Origin: Adiantum capillus-veneris
Lineage: Eukaryota; Streptophyta; Polypodiopsida; Polypodiales; Pteridaceae
Reading direction: 5' to 3'
Length of the DNA stretch: 64,000 nucleotides
NCBI GenBank assembly: GCA_014529385.2
Contig: CM043954.1
Coordinates: 93,885,247-93,949,246 of the forward strand
Shown: one piece after another, positions 23,302-36,473 of the stretch
How the letters are laid out: each line of letters begins with the position of its first letter
Position numbering within the stretch: the first letter of the stretch is position 1
Notes under the pieces: generated by a model
Databases searched by the model: none
What the model saw: the letters and a program-made list of their open reading frames with translations, nothing else
What the model was told of the DNA's origin: nothing
Position numbers and translations under genes: made by a program

Positions 23302-25074
23302 ACCTTCCCTTGGGAATCAATTAACCAAAGGGTGGCCTTGTTTTGGGGATGGACGCTGTGTGATAATAAAACATGCTGAGAAATCTTGTGATGACGATGA
23401 TGAAGGGGGAGGAAGATGATAACATTTTTCTCACCACAGACTGCCAATGAGAGCGATAAAAAACCCCTGCATGACATGGAAATCCCATTGAACTCATTCC
23501 CTTACCATTTTGTGTTGGTCCACTTTGGTCCTCTGTCCTTGTAAGGGTTTGATATTGTCGCTACATGTCGATGCATGAAGGTCCTCTGTGTTCCTAAGGG
23601 TGTTGATCCAATAGCTCGAGTGTCAAAATTTGTCATGCAAACCCTATTGTCCATGGCTCTTCAAACACGATCCCCTACTTAGTGTAAGAGATGTTTCTTG
23701 CCTACTACCCTCCCATTGAAAATTGCTATAGACACCTGTGGAAGAGAGAGATCGAAAGAGAGAGAGAGAGTGTATGCCTCATGCAACCAGCCAACTCCAT
23801 GCCTCCTTCTTGCTCCCCTCACCCCTGAGCTATAAATACCAATATGAGGACTGGGGATTGGAGCATGCCTCTTTCCACCCAGCTGTGCCCTATATAGGCC
23901 CTACCTTGCTAATAATAGGGACCCCCTATACCACATGTTTGTCGTCCTGGCCCTTGGCTTGCCCGGTCTCATCCTTGGCTTGACACTGACACACTACATG
24001 CAATGCTTCATAATATCAAATGAAGAGCCTAAAGTAACCATTGAGAATTAGGAAGGCATCTACTACGATATTAAGAGAAGATCTCTAACACTCTACCTTG
24101 TTTAAACTAGATCAACTGGAACTCTTGATTAACATTAGGGGAAGTTTGAGGTCTCTTTTTACCTTTTAACGTTTAGATATATAGTGCTGTAAGCCACTGA
24201 GAGGAGGGTTGCGATCAAGGAATCTTCTTTTTGGAACTTTCATTTGATTTTCTATAATGAATTTTCTTTGAGCCACAATCTGAGGTAGCTTTCAAGTAAT
24301 GGTCCTTTTACCTTAAGAAGGTCTAAATTTTTGACCACAATCTAAAGTAACTTTCAAGTATGTGTGGTCTTTCTACCTCAAGAAGGTCTCTTTCAAAACC
24401 CCAAATGATATTTTTAATCTTATCATGGCCTTCTTTTTCCTTATTTTCCCACCCCTTTTTGTCTCACCTCCTCTTCCTTCTATCCTATCTTAACCTTCAT
24501 CTACTCTATATTCTATTCTCCTTAAGAAATGGAGTCTACACGATCTAAACACCCTAGAACATCCATTGAATCTGTCACCACTTATTCCATATTAGATGAT
24601 CACAACGAATGGATCCCAATATCTATAACCAAGGGTAGTTGGATTATAATGCAATAGAGCAGGAGAAGAAAAGACTCATCCGAAAACCCATTCTTGTCAT
24701 GCTGGAAAGTAAGAGTGAAAGACTTTTGACTTGGAGCTAAGAAGACAATGAAAGAGGTTCTAGTGCAGCATGTCTACATGCACAAGGAGATTCACCTACA
24801 ACCCAAAAGCTCAAATCTTCCTCTGCACATAGCTGGTTATAAGTGTTTCACTTTTCTTTTACTGTTTGTAATTCTCTTTTTGTTTGTTCTATTATGCCAC
24901 ATAGCTAATGTAAATGTTTCAAATGTACATAGTAGATTATTTTCATTGTTCTTTGGTGTGGGTCTCTACTTGATTGTTATAATTTTTGTTTCTGGTTCTA
25001 CTATGCTGATTACAAACTTGTATCCCTCAAGCATAGAGAAATGGCAACCAGTATAGTGTGTCATAGATAGTTTA
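23301..25074. other. Gene-free spacer
   Basis: Contains a short GA-rich run near 23740-23770 and a T/C-rich stretch near 24430-24530. Open frames reach about 100 codons (24748-25056 on the plus strand) but are hydrophobic low-complexity translations of T-rich DNA with no domain. Confidence 0.5.
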
Positions 25075-25480
25075 GATATCTTGCATGGATCCATTGGTGA
25101 AGAGCTTTACAAAGGGAGAACTCATGGTTCTATAGCAAAAAAAGGGATATTCTTTTATGGACATATTTATGTCCCACCAAAATCTCTGAAGGATTGGGGC
25201 ACTATCAACAAGGTTGCACTGCCTAGTTTTAGAAGTGGACGGTGGCCATTGCCAAGCTCAATAAGAAATGAAAGCTATAGGTGCAAGATCTTTTATGTGA
25301 GAAGAAATGTTTAAAGGCCTACATTTCAAACAAGCAGAGAAGAGTTTCATTTTTTATACCCATAATTGTCTTTGTGGATTTATTTGCAAAGTTTGATGTG
25401 AAAGTCTCTAGAAGAATGATGTTGGTTAAGTGCTTAGACAATGAAGATCTATTCGAATTTTTTGATAAAGGTTGAAGTCA
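25075..25480 (+). pseudogene. Possible gypsy pre-integrase remnant
   Basis: The translated stretch KKGIFFYGHIYVPP near 25135-25180 resembles the segment just before the integrase zinc region in many Ty3/gypsy elements (a DG-L-FY-GRIYVP pattern). What follows is too decayed to show the paired Cys clearly. Assigned by pattern only; it could equally be chance. Confidence 0.3.
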
Positions 25481-25889
25481 AAAAATAGTGAATGGGGTCC
25501 TTTGCAAAGTGCAATCCGGCTCCATTACCTATGTATATTTTGGGTTACAATAGGTGTAGTCAACCACTCACTTTGCATTTGTTGTCACTCTCCATCCACA
25601 TGAGAAAGCCTCCTCTTGCAAGGGTGGCTACACAAACAAAATGGACAAAATAAATACAGTATCTACAAATTTATTTAATTACAACCTAACAACACCATAC
25701 CTTCACATTGAAGGTTTTCATGTCATCCATGAGATTTATGATGGGAGGACATTGCTCAATCGCCTCTATCAGCCTTGAGGCAATCCTATTTAGAAAGATC
25801 CAAAGCATTGTCACAAAACAACTGAAAGTGGGAGCACTAGCTAAAGTATTGGAAAATTACACTTACAGCCTAGCCATTACATGGTGGTC

Positions 25890-26740
25890 CTAGAATGTTT
25901 CTTCATGCTTGTCGATCCACTCAATAGAGAGGTTTGGCAATGATTGCATACATATAGATGAATTGCCGGTAATATTTGCAATGGCCCATAAGGGCTTGTA
26001 CCTCCCTAAATTTTGTAGGTATACTCGAATTTTCTCAAGATGCATGGAAATGCCATTCTTAGATAGATGTACCTTAGAATTTTTCCTTGTCTTAACATGT
26101 AGACACATTTCTCTAGCTTTAAGCATATACGATACATTCTACACTTCTCAATTTTTTTTTTCAAGTGCTCTATGTGCCCATTCCTCACCAGAGAATGCAC
26201 ACATAAGTTGTTCATGTAAATCTCTAAAAATTGTCTTAGATACTTCTTAAAAGTATGAATCATTAGCCTTTGAAATGTGGCAGGGGCATTGGTTAAGCCA
26301 AATGGAATTACTTTGTAAGCAAATATGCCTCATTCTATAGCGAAGGTTGTCTTATAGCAAGCTGACTATAGCCTGAAAATCCATCAAGGAAGCTATAAGG
26401 TTCTTTGCTTGCAACTCATTCTATCACATGATCAGTAATAGGCAGGTGATAGTTGTCTCTTATAGTAGATACATTTATGTATTTGAGATTTACAAATACT
26501 CGCAACTTCTCATTTTTCTTGGGTACTACCACAATTGGCAAAACCTAATTTGTGTGCTCAATCTTGTAGATAAACTCTACTTCTTTAAGGTTATCTATGT
26601 CCTCCTTGAACTTTTTCACAAAAGTCTCATTGTAAGTATAGGGACATTGTCTGCTAGGATTTGCATCACTCTTAAGGGGTATGGTGTGTTGACAAATGTT
26701 GGATCTACACCTTCAAGGTCTTTGTAGGACCATCTAAACA
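25890..26740 (-). pseudogene. Reverse transcriptase fragment of an old Ty3/gypsy element
   Basis: Minus-strand translation shows PFGLTNAPATFQRLM near 26270-26320. A YMDD-box equivalent follows, then a primer-grip and thumb-like stretch ending in the usual connection to RNase H near 25920. This fixes the family as Ty3/gypsy and the strand as minus. It is heavily broken, with many interruptions. No RNase H or integrase follows to the left, so the fragment ends near 25890. It may belong with the gag and protease pieces at 31-35 kb, but about 4 kb of unresolved sequence lies between. Confidence 0.7.
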
Positions 26741-27959
26741 CATCTATGTATTCTTTGAGCACAGCTATCAAAAGCTACTCTTCCTCCTCTATGAGGTCAA
26801 TGAAATTGTGTGGTGGCTTTGGTTCCTCTCCTGGTTCAAATAAGTCATTAGGCAAAATTTGGACTCACAAAGGGGCCCTTTAAGGAGTTTGACTTTACCT
26901 CTCTCTACCAAAACGGGCGCATGGATAAATTTTTGCAAACAAAATCCAAAGTTGGCGGAGGTTTGACAGTTAGAATGTCCTCTTCAAGCTCTATCTACTG
27001 ATATATAGCACGCCATGAGATTCCTCATATTTTAGAAGATTCTTTTTTTGATTCACTTAGATTTTGACATAGTTGTCACATCATAGGGGAGTCACAGTAG
27101 TAGTTTTCTTTTCCATAGGTTTTGTTACCCATTCCATTTACACCTTAGGAGTCAAGCATCTAGACTAGGGATTTAGTGCTTGGTAGAGGCTAAAAATCAG
27201 GGACTTGCTAGATCTACTCTTGATAGGCATATGGAGTTGAAAGTGAGTGTTGCAAGAGTGAATCACACCACCTAAAGTGCATGTAACACTACCTAGATCA
27301 ACATCATATCAATGAGGACACAGATGACACAATAGGCACACAGACGTAATTTCTATAGCTTGTAAGACTGAGACCATCCCACACATGCAACACTCAAGAA
27401 GGCCAACTAAACCGAAATTAGGATCTCACTACTCTCCACTACACCACCCAACCCACATACACACAAACAGAAGGATACTCGCCAAATCATACCAGAATCA
27501 TATGGAACTTAAGGAACACCATCCCCTCACTAGGATACACCTACCCCAAAGCCTCTATACTCAAAATCCTCACTCCAAATCCATCTGCAAAAAATGCGTA
27601 TGAAGACAAAGAAAAATTTTGACAGTGCTTTGAAACTGAAATTTATGAGTACTTATGGGTAGCTTATGTTGCCACGATTCTAACAACTACTTGTACGTAG
27701 GAAACATACATCATTTGATACACTAACTATGAAAAATAGCTCGTAGATGTGTTGGCACGTGTACTCCGTTTTGCATGGAGTGCTTGGCATTGTTGCGTAG
27801 CTCTCTCCAAGTATTTTGCAATGATGCAGTTGGATATCCAATGTGATGAGCAAGCAAGAAGTTGCGTCAGGATGAGTCTCACACTCTCTCTCTTTCTCTC
27901 TCACACACAGTCGACAGCAGCCCAAAAAACCTTGATTAGGAAAAAGTTCTTCTTTACAA
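26741..27959. other. Decayed retroelement linker and spacer
   Basis: The part up to about 27150 is probably more of the old minus-strand pol region, upstream of RT, but no motif survives. From 27150 rightwards I recognise nothing. A short open frame at 27385-27603 has no domain. Confidence 0.35.
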
Positions 27960-28200
27960 AATGACCTAGGTACCTTATATACTAAGGCTACCATAGGTTA
28001 AACCAAAATAGAGTTCAATGTGTCAAATGGATTTGTATTTACAATCTAGAAGTGCCATCACACCTCAGCTTTTGTAACTAGAATAGCTACTTATTACAAA
28101 TGATGTTTTTAACCATAATTCGCATCATTTCATAACTCTCAAAAAATAAGATTTTGTACAAAAATTGAGTTATGCCATACTGTTGACCCATGGGTCAACA
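27960..28200 (-). repeat. LTR-like end with 20-bp perfect palindrome
   Basis: The block ends on the plus strand with tgttgacccatgggtcaaca (28181-28200), a perfect 20-bp palindrome, followed at once by 15 C bases. On the minus strand this reads as a G-rich polypurine-like tract followed by TGTTGACCC, which fits the start of a 3' LTR. A minus-strand TATA-like box (complement of ccttatatacta) lies near 27973. The left boundary and the partner LTR were not found. Confidence 0.45.
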
Positions 28201-28215
28201 CCCCCCCCCCCCCCC
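28201..28215. repeat. C15 run beside the LTR-like end
   Basis: Fifteen C bases. On the minus strand this would be the polypurine tract preceding the LTR-like block. Just right of it, a minus-strand frame with an intact-looking Lys/Ser-rich tail closes near 28216. Confidence 0.7.
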
Positions 28216-28984
28216 TCTGAATTCATGTCATCCCTGAAATAACTTTATTGTCAATGTCGATGCAGTCTTTGTTGTTGTTTTCTCCATTGCTTGTAAATTG
28301 TCTTTTGGATGCCTTTGTAAGTTCCTTACTAGATTCTCTTTTGATGTCTAGTGATTGTCCTTTAGGAATTAAGGCTTTGAATCTTCAATTGTCTACCTTT
28401 TGTGCCTGCTCTTCTTCATTGGGGACTTCTTTATTCTTGCATCAAGGTGATCAAAGTCGCATTTGCTGTTAGCTTTTGTGTGACGTGTAAATCATTATAT
28501 TGCTTGTACTTGATACATGACTTAATTAAAGCCTGATAAATACCAATTAATTCCCCAAGTTAGTGACTTGCTTCAAAAAATCCTTATTTGATATCATTCG
28601 TGATAGATGACCATCTAGGACCTATCATTGTCCATTTGTCCCCAAAACTCATATACATTATGTACACGATATGTAGATGGCTGCCATGACTTCAGATTTG
28701 AAAAAATGCATCTTTGGCTAGGGGTTATACTTCTATCCTTTTTTTTTTTTGTTTTTGCATCCTTAGCTTTTATTCTCTATTCATAGCCTACTGAAAATTT
28801 TTGGCTTGATTTGAACTTGTATTTGGCTTTCTAAGATAACTTTTTGTATTTTGGTCTCGAAAATCACTGATGGGCATCTCTGGCACCTTTCAGCTGCCAA
28901 ACTTGAAATGAATTATACCCTAAGCATCCACCCCCCTGGTTGCTTCTATAGACATTTATCGTGATAGAAGAATAAATTGTCATT

Positions 28985-29028
<44 letters not shown>

Positions 29029-31351
29029 TTCCCTCTTTTTTGTCAGTATTGTTAGTCCCTTTTGTTTGTTAGGCTTCATTAATCACATACAAGATAGAAG
29101 ATTTATAATATAAAGATCTAGTTCTTGTAGTCGTGTGAAGTGCCTAATAGGAGACTTTACACTTGATGCGTGCTTTCATTTAGTCTCATTGCCAACTTTC
29201 TTTATCCTTGTAGGCCATCCCAGAGTTTTATGACCATTCTCAGTCATTTTTTGGCCTCATATTGTTGTTGAAGAATGATCAGCATTATTTTATTAACTCT
29301 GACATTATAGCTTATGCATATGGATTTTGAGACATACCTCATGAAGTTTCCTCATTTTCTTGTCACTTCTTCTCTTTGTACTGTTCAAGCATCTCTTCAA
29401 TCTTTTCTTCATCTAGATTATGGAATTTTCCCCTATTTTTCTCAAGAAAATCTCAAAATATAACTAAATAAAACCAAAAATCAACTCAACAAAAAGCAAT
29501 ATCATTCGAATAGAATTCTAAAAGCTATGTACCTTGTACACATGTCCCTAAGGAGTCATATATGGCTTTTGTCCCCGAACTCCTCCTATAACACTATTAT
29601 GAGTGCATATACTCTAGATTTTATAAAAAAATGATCACAATCAAATGAAAAAATTCATGAAACTCACAAAATGTTACCCTCTAATATTCATATTATTAGG
29701 TTCGCATTGAGAATGCCTCGCCCCTCCTATTTTGAGTCCTCCTGAATGACAGGGTATCGTCAAGGGTATGTGCTGTGCTTGGGCAATTAAAAATTGTGCC
29801 AATGCAAGCCTTATGATGTAGCCTTATTATGCATATGCAGTCGATGCATGGAAAAATATATGTTGTGCAAGATGTGGGTATAAGCAATTTTCTTATTGGC
29901 ATTTGCTGGCAAGCTGTCGATTCTAAGCAATGTGGTCTTCGAAGCTCTTGTGCCGTTTTCTTGATTGAAGGTTATAAAGAGATTTTGACTTCCTCTTTGG
30001 TTGCCTCTGGGTATTTTTCTTTTGAGATTTTCCTGTGCATTCAGTTTATCTCCTGATCCATAAGCCTTGTGTAACATGTGGTGAAGTGAGAAAACTAATC
30101 TCTTCTATCTATATTGTAATTGTAGGAGGAATTGAAAGAATTCAAGCAACGATGCGGTGACATTAGTTTTATTGGTTTCCTTTGGGAATCACTTCTTTGT
30201 GATGAGACTGATTGTTTCGTTGATGATGCTCGTTTGGGAACCCATATTTGTCCCTGCTTCGTCTGTGTTTGAAGAGACTTCTTGGGATCCACCTTGTCTT
30301 TGTGTGAGCTAGCAATGATCTTTGCTTCATCCCTTGTATGCTTGGTTGGGAAAGGGATTTAGACTTTGGGAGTTGATACTTTAACCATTTTGAAATTCAA
30401 ATAAACGTTTGACCTCTTTGTTCTTGAATTAACTTCTTTGGAACCCATATCTGAGTTGCAAAAGCTTGCGACTTTGTGATTTTCTTAGCAGTTCTTTCAT
30501 ACTTTTATTGTTTTCCTTTTGGTGTTGGATCTTGTGATTTTTCATCAGAGATCTTCGTCTTCTTGATCTGTACCTCCTTTTGGCCAAATTGGCTCTTTGG
30601 TATCTAGATTTATCAAACATTTTGGCTCTGACTTGTTGTTCTTTTCTTTTGGCCTTCCATGGTTGTTATGGATACTGCTAGTGATAGAAATGACCCGAGC
30701 TCTTGGTAGGGGATGACGTAAGAATCATCACTATCGCTACTATCCTTAGCAAAGTTGATATCCGACGCTTTCCCTTGGTGGTTTGGCTCGTTATGCAAAG
30801 TTAATCTCCGTTTGCTTTTGGATTGCACTTTCTGGAAGGAATTTTCTAGCCAATTGATTAGTGCATTGGTAGCTCATTGTGACATGGTCGTGTTCTTCTT
30901 GGTTGAGTCTTTTCTTCCTGTATAAGAGTCATGTATGCGGATGCTTATTGCGGTTGCGTCACACCACCGAGGATTTTGGAATCCACTTTTGATGCAATTT
31001 ATTCTTGCAACGATGACATTGGTTCGTGGATCTTTGATCTAAATAATCATAAAACGGTGCATTAGTTGAGATTTTGTTCATGTCACCTTTTGGGTTGTCT
31101 GGATTTTTGTTGTTTGCATCCTCTTAAAGCTCCAAGTGTTCTACAAAGTCATAGAACTTGTCTTCTTTATCATCTTTTGATTTGCCACATTCCTTAGTTT
31201 GCCCTTCATTTCGAGAACTTGTTGATGCATGGTTCTCTTTGTTTTCTTGGATCACACTCACTGCAAAGTAAGGAACAACATCAAAGCCATCTTTATCACA
31301 AAACTTTGTTGTGGGACCATCAACCATGGTGCACACATCTAGAGTAGCCAA
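28216..31351 (-). pseudogene. Unresolved minus-strand retroelement remnant
   Basis: Minus-strand frames here are Lys/Ser/Gln-rich, for example DSSDSDDSYVIPYQELG near 30700. Near 31270-31320 they include TKFCDKDGFDVVP, which matches a plus-strand piece at 36010-36050. They lack enzyme motifs. The stretch is therefore derived from the same old gypsy family, at least at its right end. It is broken in many places. Confidence 0.4.
28986..29028. repeat. C43 homopolymer
   Basis: Forty-three consecutive C bases, the longest homopolymer in the window. The length is uncertain for technical reasons. No LTR-type boundary adjoins it. Confidence 0.9.
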
Positions 31352-31459
31352 GATGTGCTTCGATTCTAGTGGCTCTAACTCTTCTTCAAGAAATGGTTAT
31401 AGGATATAATTCTTATCTTTGATTGCCCTTTCTATGATACATTCCTCTCACTTTAAGCT

Positions 31460-31849
31460 TCAACATTGTGAAGCTCCACACATCCACAGTTCTTTAGGCT
31501 TACCCAACCATGCTAGAAGTCCTGATCCTACTATCATAGCGGAATCAAACTCCTCCATAGGGATTTGGTTCATGTCCTTGAAACTATGGTCCTTAAGATT
31601 TATTCTTGTCGTTGTTTCCATGTGTTTCAAGTAGATATGGTCATAACTCCAACCTTGGACCATTTTCAGTTGCCGCATGAATGGTCTTCCCAATACTATG
31701 TTGTAATTGTTCTTCTTGCCAAAATAAAAAGTAGAAAATTTATGCTTATACTCAATGATGCAAGAAGTGACAACTACTTTTTCTAGCAGTCCTAGGGGCT
31801 TCTCCACGTGTCTGTCTGCGAGCTGCAGTTTCATCCTAATAGACCTCAC
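31460..31849 (-). pseudogene. Retropepsin-like region of old gypsy element, minus copy
   Basis: The minus-strand frame reads RHVEKPLGLLEKVVVTSC, then YNIVLGRPFMRQLKMVQGW, a linker of the kind found around the aspartic protease of some plant Ty3/gypsy elements (the LGRPFM box follows the protease fold). The same region exists on the plus strand at about 35500-35800, so two copies of one family lie in opposite orientation. Fossil with several breaks around it. Confidence 0.65.
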
Positions 31850-34119
31850 TGCTGGTTTTTCCCATTATTTACAGGTCTCTTTTGTTGTGATGACAACACC
31901 AGCTCCATTGTCAAGGATTTCCATGGTTTTTACACCTAGAATTCCACAGGAATGGTTGCGTTGCCATCCTTACATTCACAATACTTGCATACCTTGTTTA
32001 ATGGAGCCTACCTAGTGTTTACTTGAGGAATTTCAAGTGCTTTAATCCCTTATTGTATTTGAGTTGTTGGGTCTTTCACACCAAATTTCTCTAGACGCTT
32101 ACCCACAATAGTTTGCATGTTTGGTCTTATTCTGAGAAACTTGGCTAACGTTATAGTATAGGTGACTGGAGTAGATAGAATATCTATTAACCCTTTTGAA
32201 TTGATGACCTTGTTGGAAGAAAATATCTATGATGTGACTGTAATAAAAGTTGACCTGGCCTCGTGATCCCCTGTATAGGATGGTAGTGTTCTTAGAAAAT
32301 GGGATTGACTGTCCATGGATTGTACAGTTCCTTGGTCTCCCCAATACGATTTCACTTCTAGATTCATTTGAGATCCAATCCCAATTTCCTCTATTGGTGG
32401 AAGAGACACTCCTCTTCCATCACCAATTTGGTTTACTCATGTGCTTAGCTCACTTGCTTCATTGGCCTCTGTAACTTGTTTGCACAATTTGTCAAGACCA
32501 TCTATTTCTCTACAACCCTCTGATATAGCTAGGTGAAATCCCTCGAAAGTGTTATCCGTGGTATTCAAACCTATCCTTGGTTCTAATGTTGGGTCCTTGA
32601 GAATTGATATGCGCTTGTGACTAGGATCTGGCTCTATTCTTTCTTAGTTTGGTCGGATTATTGGTGTAGGTGGGACAAGTATCACATCCTTAGGTTTTCC
32701 AACTCGTGGTTCTATTAAAGCTTGGGCTGTATGAATCATTTTCTAGCACATTTCAAGCCTTTGCTTTTCTAGTTCCGCATATGGATAAGTCATCCACCTC
32801 TGTTCCTGGGTTTGGCTGTTTTTGGCCCGTGTGTCATAGGATTTTAAGAGGGCATCTAATGAATCATTAACCTTCTCAACCCCCAACAATAATCCTCCTG
32901 AACTAGCACTTCTTGATTTCTCCTCTGTGGTGGATGGTTCTTCTAGAGCTTGAGACGTCTATGTAAGAGAAGGTGCAACCCTTTTCTCATGTTGTCTTAT
33001 CTTCTCTTTAACTTGGGTAAGCTCCTCAGCTAGGGATTTCTACTCTTGTTCCCTACGTACTTTCATCCTAACCTTTCTAGTTTTCCAACTATTCCATTTG
33101 CTCTTGGTTTTTTTGACTATGTGCATCGATCTTTGGTTCACCCATCTCTGGACTAGCATTAGTTTTTGTTTTCTCAACCTTTAGATTCCCATCAGCTTCT
33201 TTTTGAGCTTGCACTCTTGTAACTACTTGAACTGGCATGTCATTTTCATTTTTTGAGCTTCTGGGTAGTTGAATGATTCCTGAGAAACTTGTTGTGATAT
33301 TTATGACTTAGTTTGGGTTTTTTGGACAGTCGAGGATCAAGCGAATGATACCACAGTCAAGATGATAGGAATCTACCTGAGTGATCTTCGTATGGGGACA
33401 TTGTTTGACCAAGTGGTTGTCATAGCTTTTGTGACAATCTATCTTTGGTTGAAGAGCCTCTTCTTCATTTCCTCTTGGTTGAAAATAGGCTCTGACCTAG
33501 CTAAACTGCTATTCCCAATGAACCGCAATGTCCTTTTGTCCATCTCATACCTTCTTTCTTCAGGTCAAAATGCAAGAGGTGAAGGTTGTACCAACCTCAC
33601 CACTCCATGTGTTTCTCTCATCTTGTGTTGCTTCGAAGGGCAATACCCACTTTGGTGGTTATAATACATTATAGTTGGTACTAGTGCTTATTTATTAGAT
33701 GCTTCTATCATGATTTTTGTGTATCTCATGTCTACATGCATTCTAGCACCTGGTAGTGGAGGTTGTTGTCCTAAGACATGTTGTGGCCTTGAAAATCCTA
33801 CTAGACCTGGCACATTCCCCTTAACGTATCTAGGTGGAGTAGGTGCTATTGGAGTAGGTTTTACATACCTCTCCCTAGCATATTCCATGCTATAGTAGCA
33901 CTCTTCCCTCATATGGTTTGTCTATTTCCTCTCAAAATTTTGCACCACTTACGCTCCCTTGGATCATACTTTACAAGTGGAGTTAACCTGTTGACCCTGT
34001 CGTCAATATTTTTTTTTTGGATCGATAGGTGTCATTGGTTCTGCAATGGACTTGGTCATCTGTGAATCACTGTGCTGAGAGGATGTGTCATTCTCTTGAC
34101 TCTTATAATCCTTTTCTTT
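31850..34119 (-). pseudogene. Degenerate gag-protease linker of old gypsy element
   Basis: Between the gag core and the protease-like box the minus strand keeps only scattered Pro-rich frames, for example RYVKPTPIAPTPPRYVKG near 33840. No zinc knuckle was recognised. It is continuous in strand and family with its two neighbours. Confidence 0.45.
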
Positions 34120-35151
34120 TTATTCCTCATAGTTATCCATTAGATAAAGAGATTCTTTGACCAATTTGCTTAGCGTCAGGCTCCTTATCATATGCAGATC
34201 CTTATGAAGATCTTCATGTCTCATTCCTTGGATAAGGATCAACATTACTCGTGCCTGTGTAGGTAATTTCACTCTCGGACATAACTTGACATATCTCTTG
34301 AGCCGTATTTCCACTTTGCGTATTGATTCACCGTCTGTTGCTTGAATCTATGAAGTTGCAAGGCCGTATTGTGAGCTATGACTTTTTGTGAGAATTCTTT
34401 TATAAATTCTTCAAACAGCTCGTCTAGAGTCTCAAAATCATGTCTTTCCACTGAGTCAAACCATGTAGCTGTATCATCTTCCAAAGTCAGTCCAAATCCT
34501 AAAAACTGTGTCACAAAAGCCAAAACTTCCTCTGCTCTAATTACTCTTTTGAAATCCGCTACGTGATCTCTTGGATCTTTATCTCCGGAGCATTTCCTGT
34601 TTACCCATTTTTAGACTTGGGATGGTCTAACTCGTCGATTGTCTATAAGTCTAGCCATATACTCTCCAATCCTTCTCTTGTTATTGCTCTAAGAGGGAAT
34701 CCAGGTGGCTCCCTTTTTGGAATTCTTGTAGGAATTCTTGTGTCTGGTGGGGGAATCTATGGTCCTTCATTGACAAATATCCACCTATTTCTAATGCGGT
34801 TTGTGGATTTCTGCTTTCTACAGCTCTGTATTCTTGTCCATACTTGTCAACAACTATAGATTTCCATTGACAATTGACTCTATATGTATAGACGTATAAG
34901 AGATTGTAATCCGTAAGCTCTTCTGGGTAGCACGTATAAAGGTTGACCTTACTATCATCAATGTGTCTATACAATCCTTCACTCTCATGATCCGTCATTG
35001 TAACTCTCTCAACAAAACTTGTCTTTATCAACTGCAAGTTTGGAAGATCCATTATGGGCGGATGCTCCTCTATAGCTAGGATCCCAAAGCTTGTATAAGC
35101 TGAGTTTGAATCTAAAGTAGACATGATTTGTGGGCTTAACAGCTCTAGCAT
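34120..35151 (-). pseudogene. gag region of old gypsy element, minus copy
   Basis: A retrotransposon gag capsid-like region is visible on the minus strand. It shows ATWFDSVERHDFETLDELFEEF near 34400-34470, then FKQQTVNQYAKWKYG and the helical stretch GMRHEDLHKDLHMIRSLTLSKLVKES near 34150-34230. The segment 34681-35151 lies upstream and is probably its N-terminal part. Ty3/gypsy gag is likely. Broken, with about two or more interruptions. Confidence 0.6.
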
Positions 35152-35269
35152 AATGTAAGCATTCCAATATGTTCAAGTGCTCTGGTTTGTAGATCAGGCT
35201 GCATTAATGGGGCCAGATAGGTAGAAATTTGGAAAGGATGGACCTAAAAATCCCTCCTCAAGATGTTTC

Positions 35270-36473
35270 TATAATGAAAACATGGATAAAGCTCAACCAG
35301 AAAAACCAAAAGCAAAACCTGTGTGTGCAGTAACAAGGTTGGTGATTAATGCAAAGGGAAAGAAGGGAACGCCACCTTACCACTACAGCAAAAGGGAGTG
35401 AAAACGATAGCCATACTTGATAACATGGTTAAAGTAGCCATAACTACAAAAGAAACCTTGAAGAAATGGGGAAGATTGGCTCTCAAAAAGGCATAAATGA
35501 AATTGCAACTAGTAGAAAGATTTGTAGAAAGACCTCTGGGTATGCTAGATAAGATTATTGTATCCTCTTCTGGGAGTGAATTTGAGCATACTTTTTTCAA
35601 ATTAGACTTTGTTAGAAGCAACAACTTTGATTTTATTTTGGGGTGACCATTTATGCATCAACTCAAAATGGTGCAAGATTGTGGCTATGACCACCTCTAC
35701 CTAAGACTTAAACGAGTAACAATGAGGGTCAACATCAAGGGCCATAGTTACAAAGATATTGATTGAACCCCTATGGAAAAATTTGATGTAACTACGATTC
35801 TTGACAAACCATTACCAACCTGGTTGACAAACCAAACACATGTTTGGGTGTGGAGCATCTGAATGTGGAAGCCTGAAAAAGAAGATTGCATCCTAGAGAG
35901 ATCAGTAGGGGATAAGAGTTACATTTTAGAGCCATTTCTTGAAGGATTGTTTGAATCATTTGGATGGGATTAAATATTAGTTGCTCTAGATGTGTGCATG
36001 AACAAGCTAACTCCCACAAAATTTTGTGATGAGGAAGGTTTTGACATAATGCTCTTCCAGATGGTGAATGCTATCTTGGAATTGGAAGTGGAAATAGAGA
36101 CAATGGAAACTCAGAAGATGAGTGATTGCAAACAAATAGTGGATAAGATTTTCATTTGCTATATGAGTGATGAAAGTGACTATGAATTCCAAGATTTGTG
36201 AGATGCCCAATTAGATATTGATGCTGAGGATGTGCTATCAAGTATCTATGAAAACAAGGATATAATCAAACAGGAGGAGCTCTTCTATGATTTCCCCAAT
36301 CAAAAACCAAGAGGACAATAGAGATATCAAACAAAATGAGAGAGAAAACAAAGAAATAGACAAGAGAAACCAATGACTTGATTATTGAGCAAAATGCACG
36401 ATCTTATGCTCGTGGGCGCAAATGACTGTGTAAGGGACAGATCACATGAAAACCAATGAAACCAGCTTCTATG
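35270..36473 (+). pseudogene. Protease-region remnant of old gypsy element, plus copy
   Basis: The plus-strand translation repeats the landmarks of the minus copy: RFVERPLGMLDKIIVSS near 35520-35570, then QLKMVQDCGYDHLYLR near 35660-35710 and TKFCDEEGFDI near 36015-36050. It is the same family as 31124-35151 but opposite in orientation. The remnant is split by two later insertions and appears to continue at 38523-38691 and 47593-48430. Broken in several places. Confidence 0.65.

Noticed and set aside
23127-23477. Frames with poly-Gly or poly-Pro
   Set aside because: They are translations of the G39 homopolymer.
28864-29079. Frame with poly-Gly on the minus strand
   Set aside because: Translation of the C43 run, with no other support.
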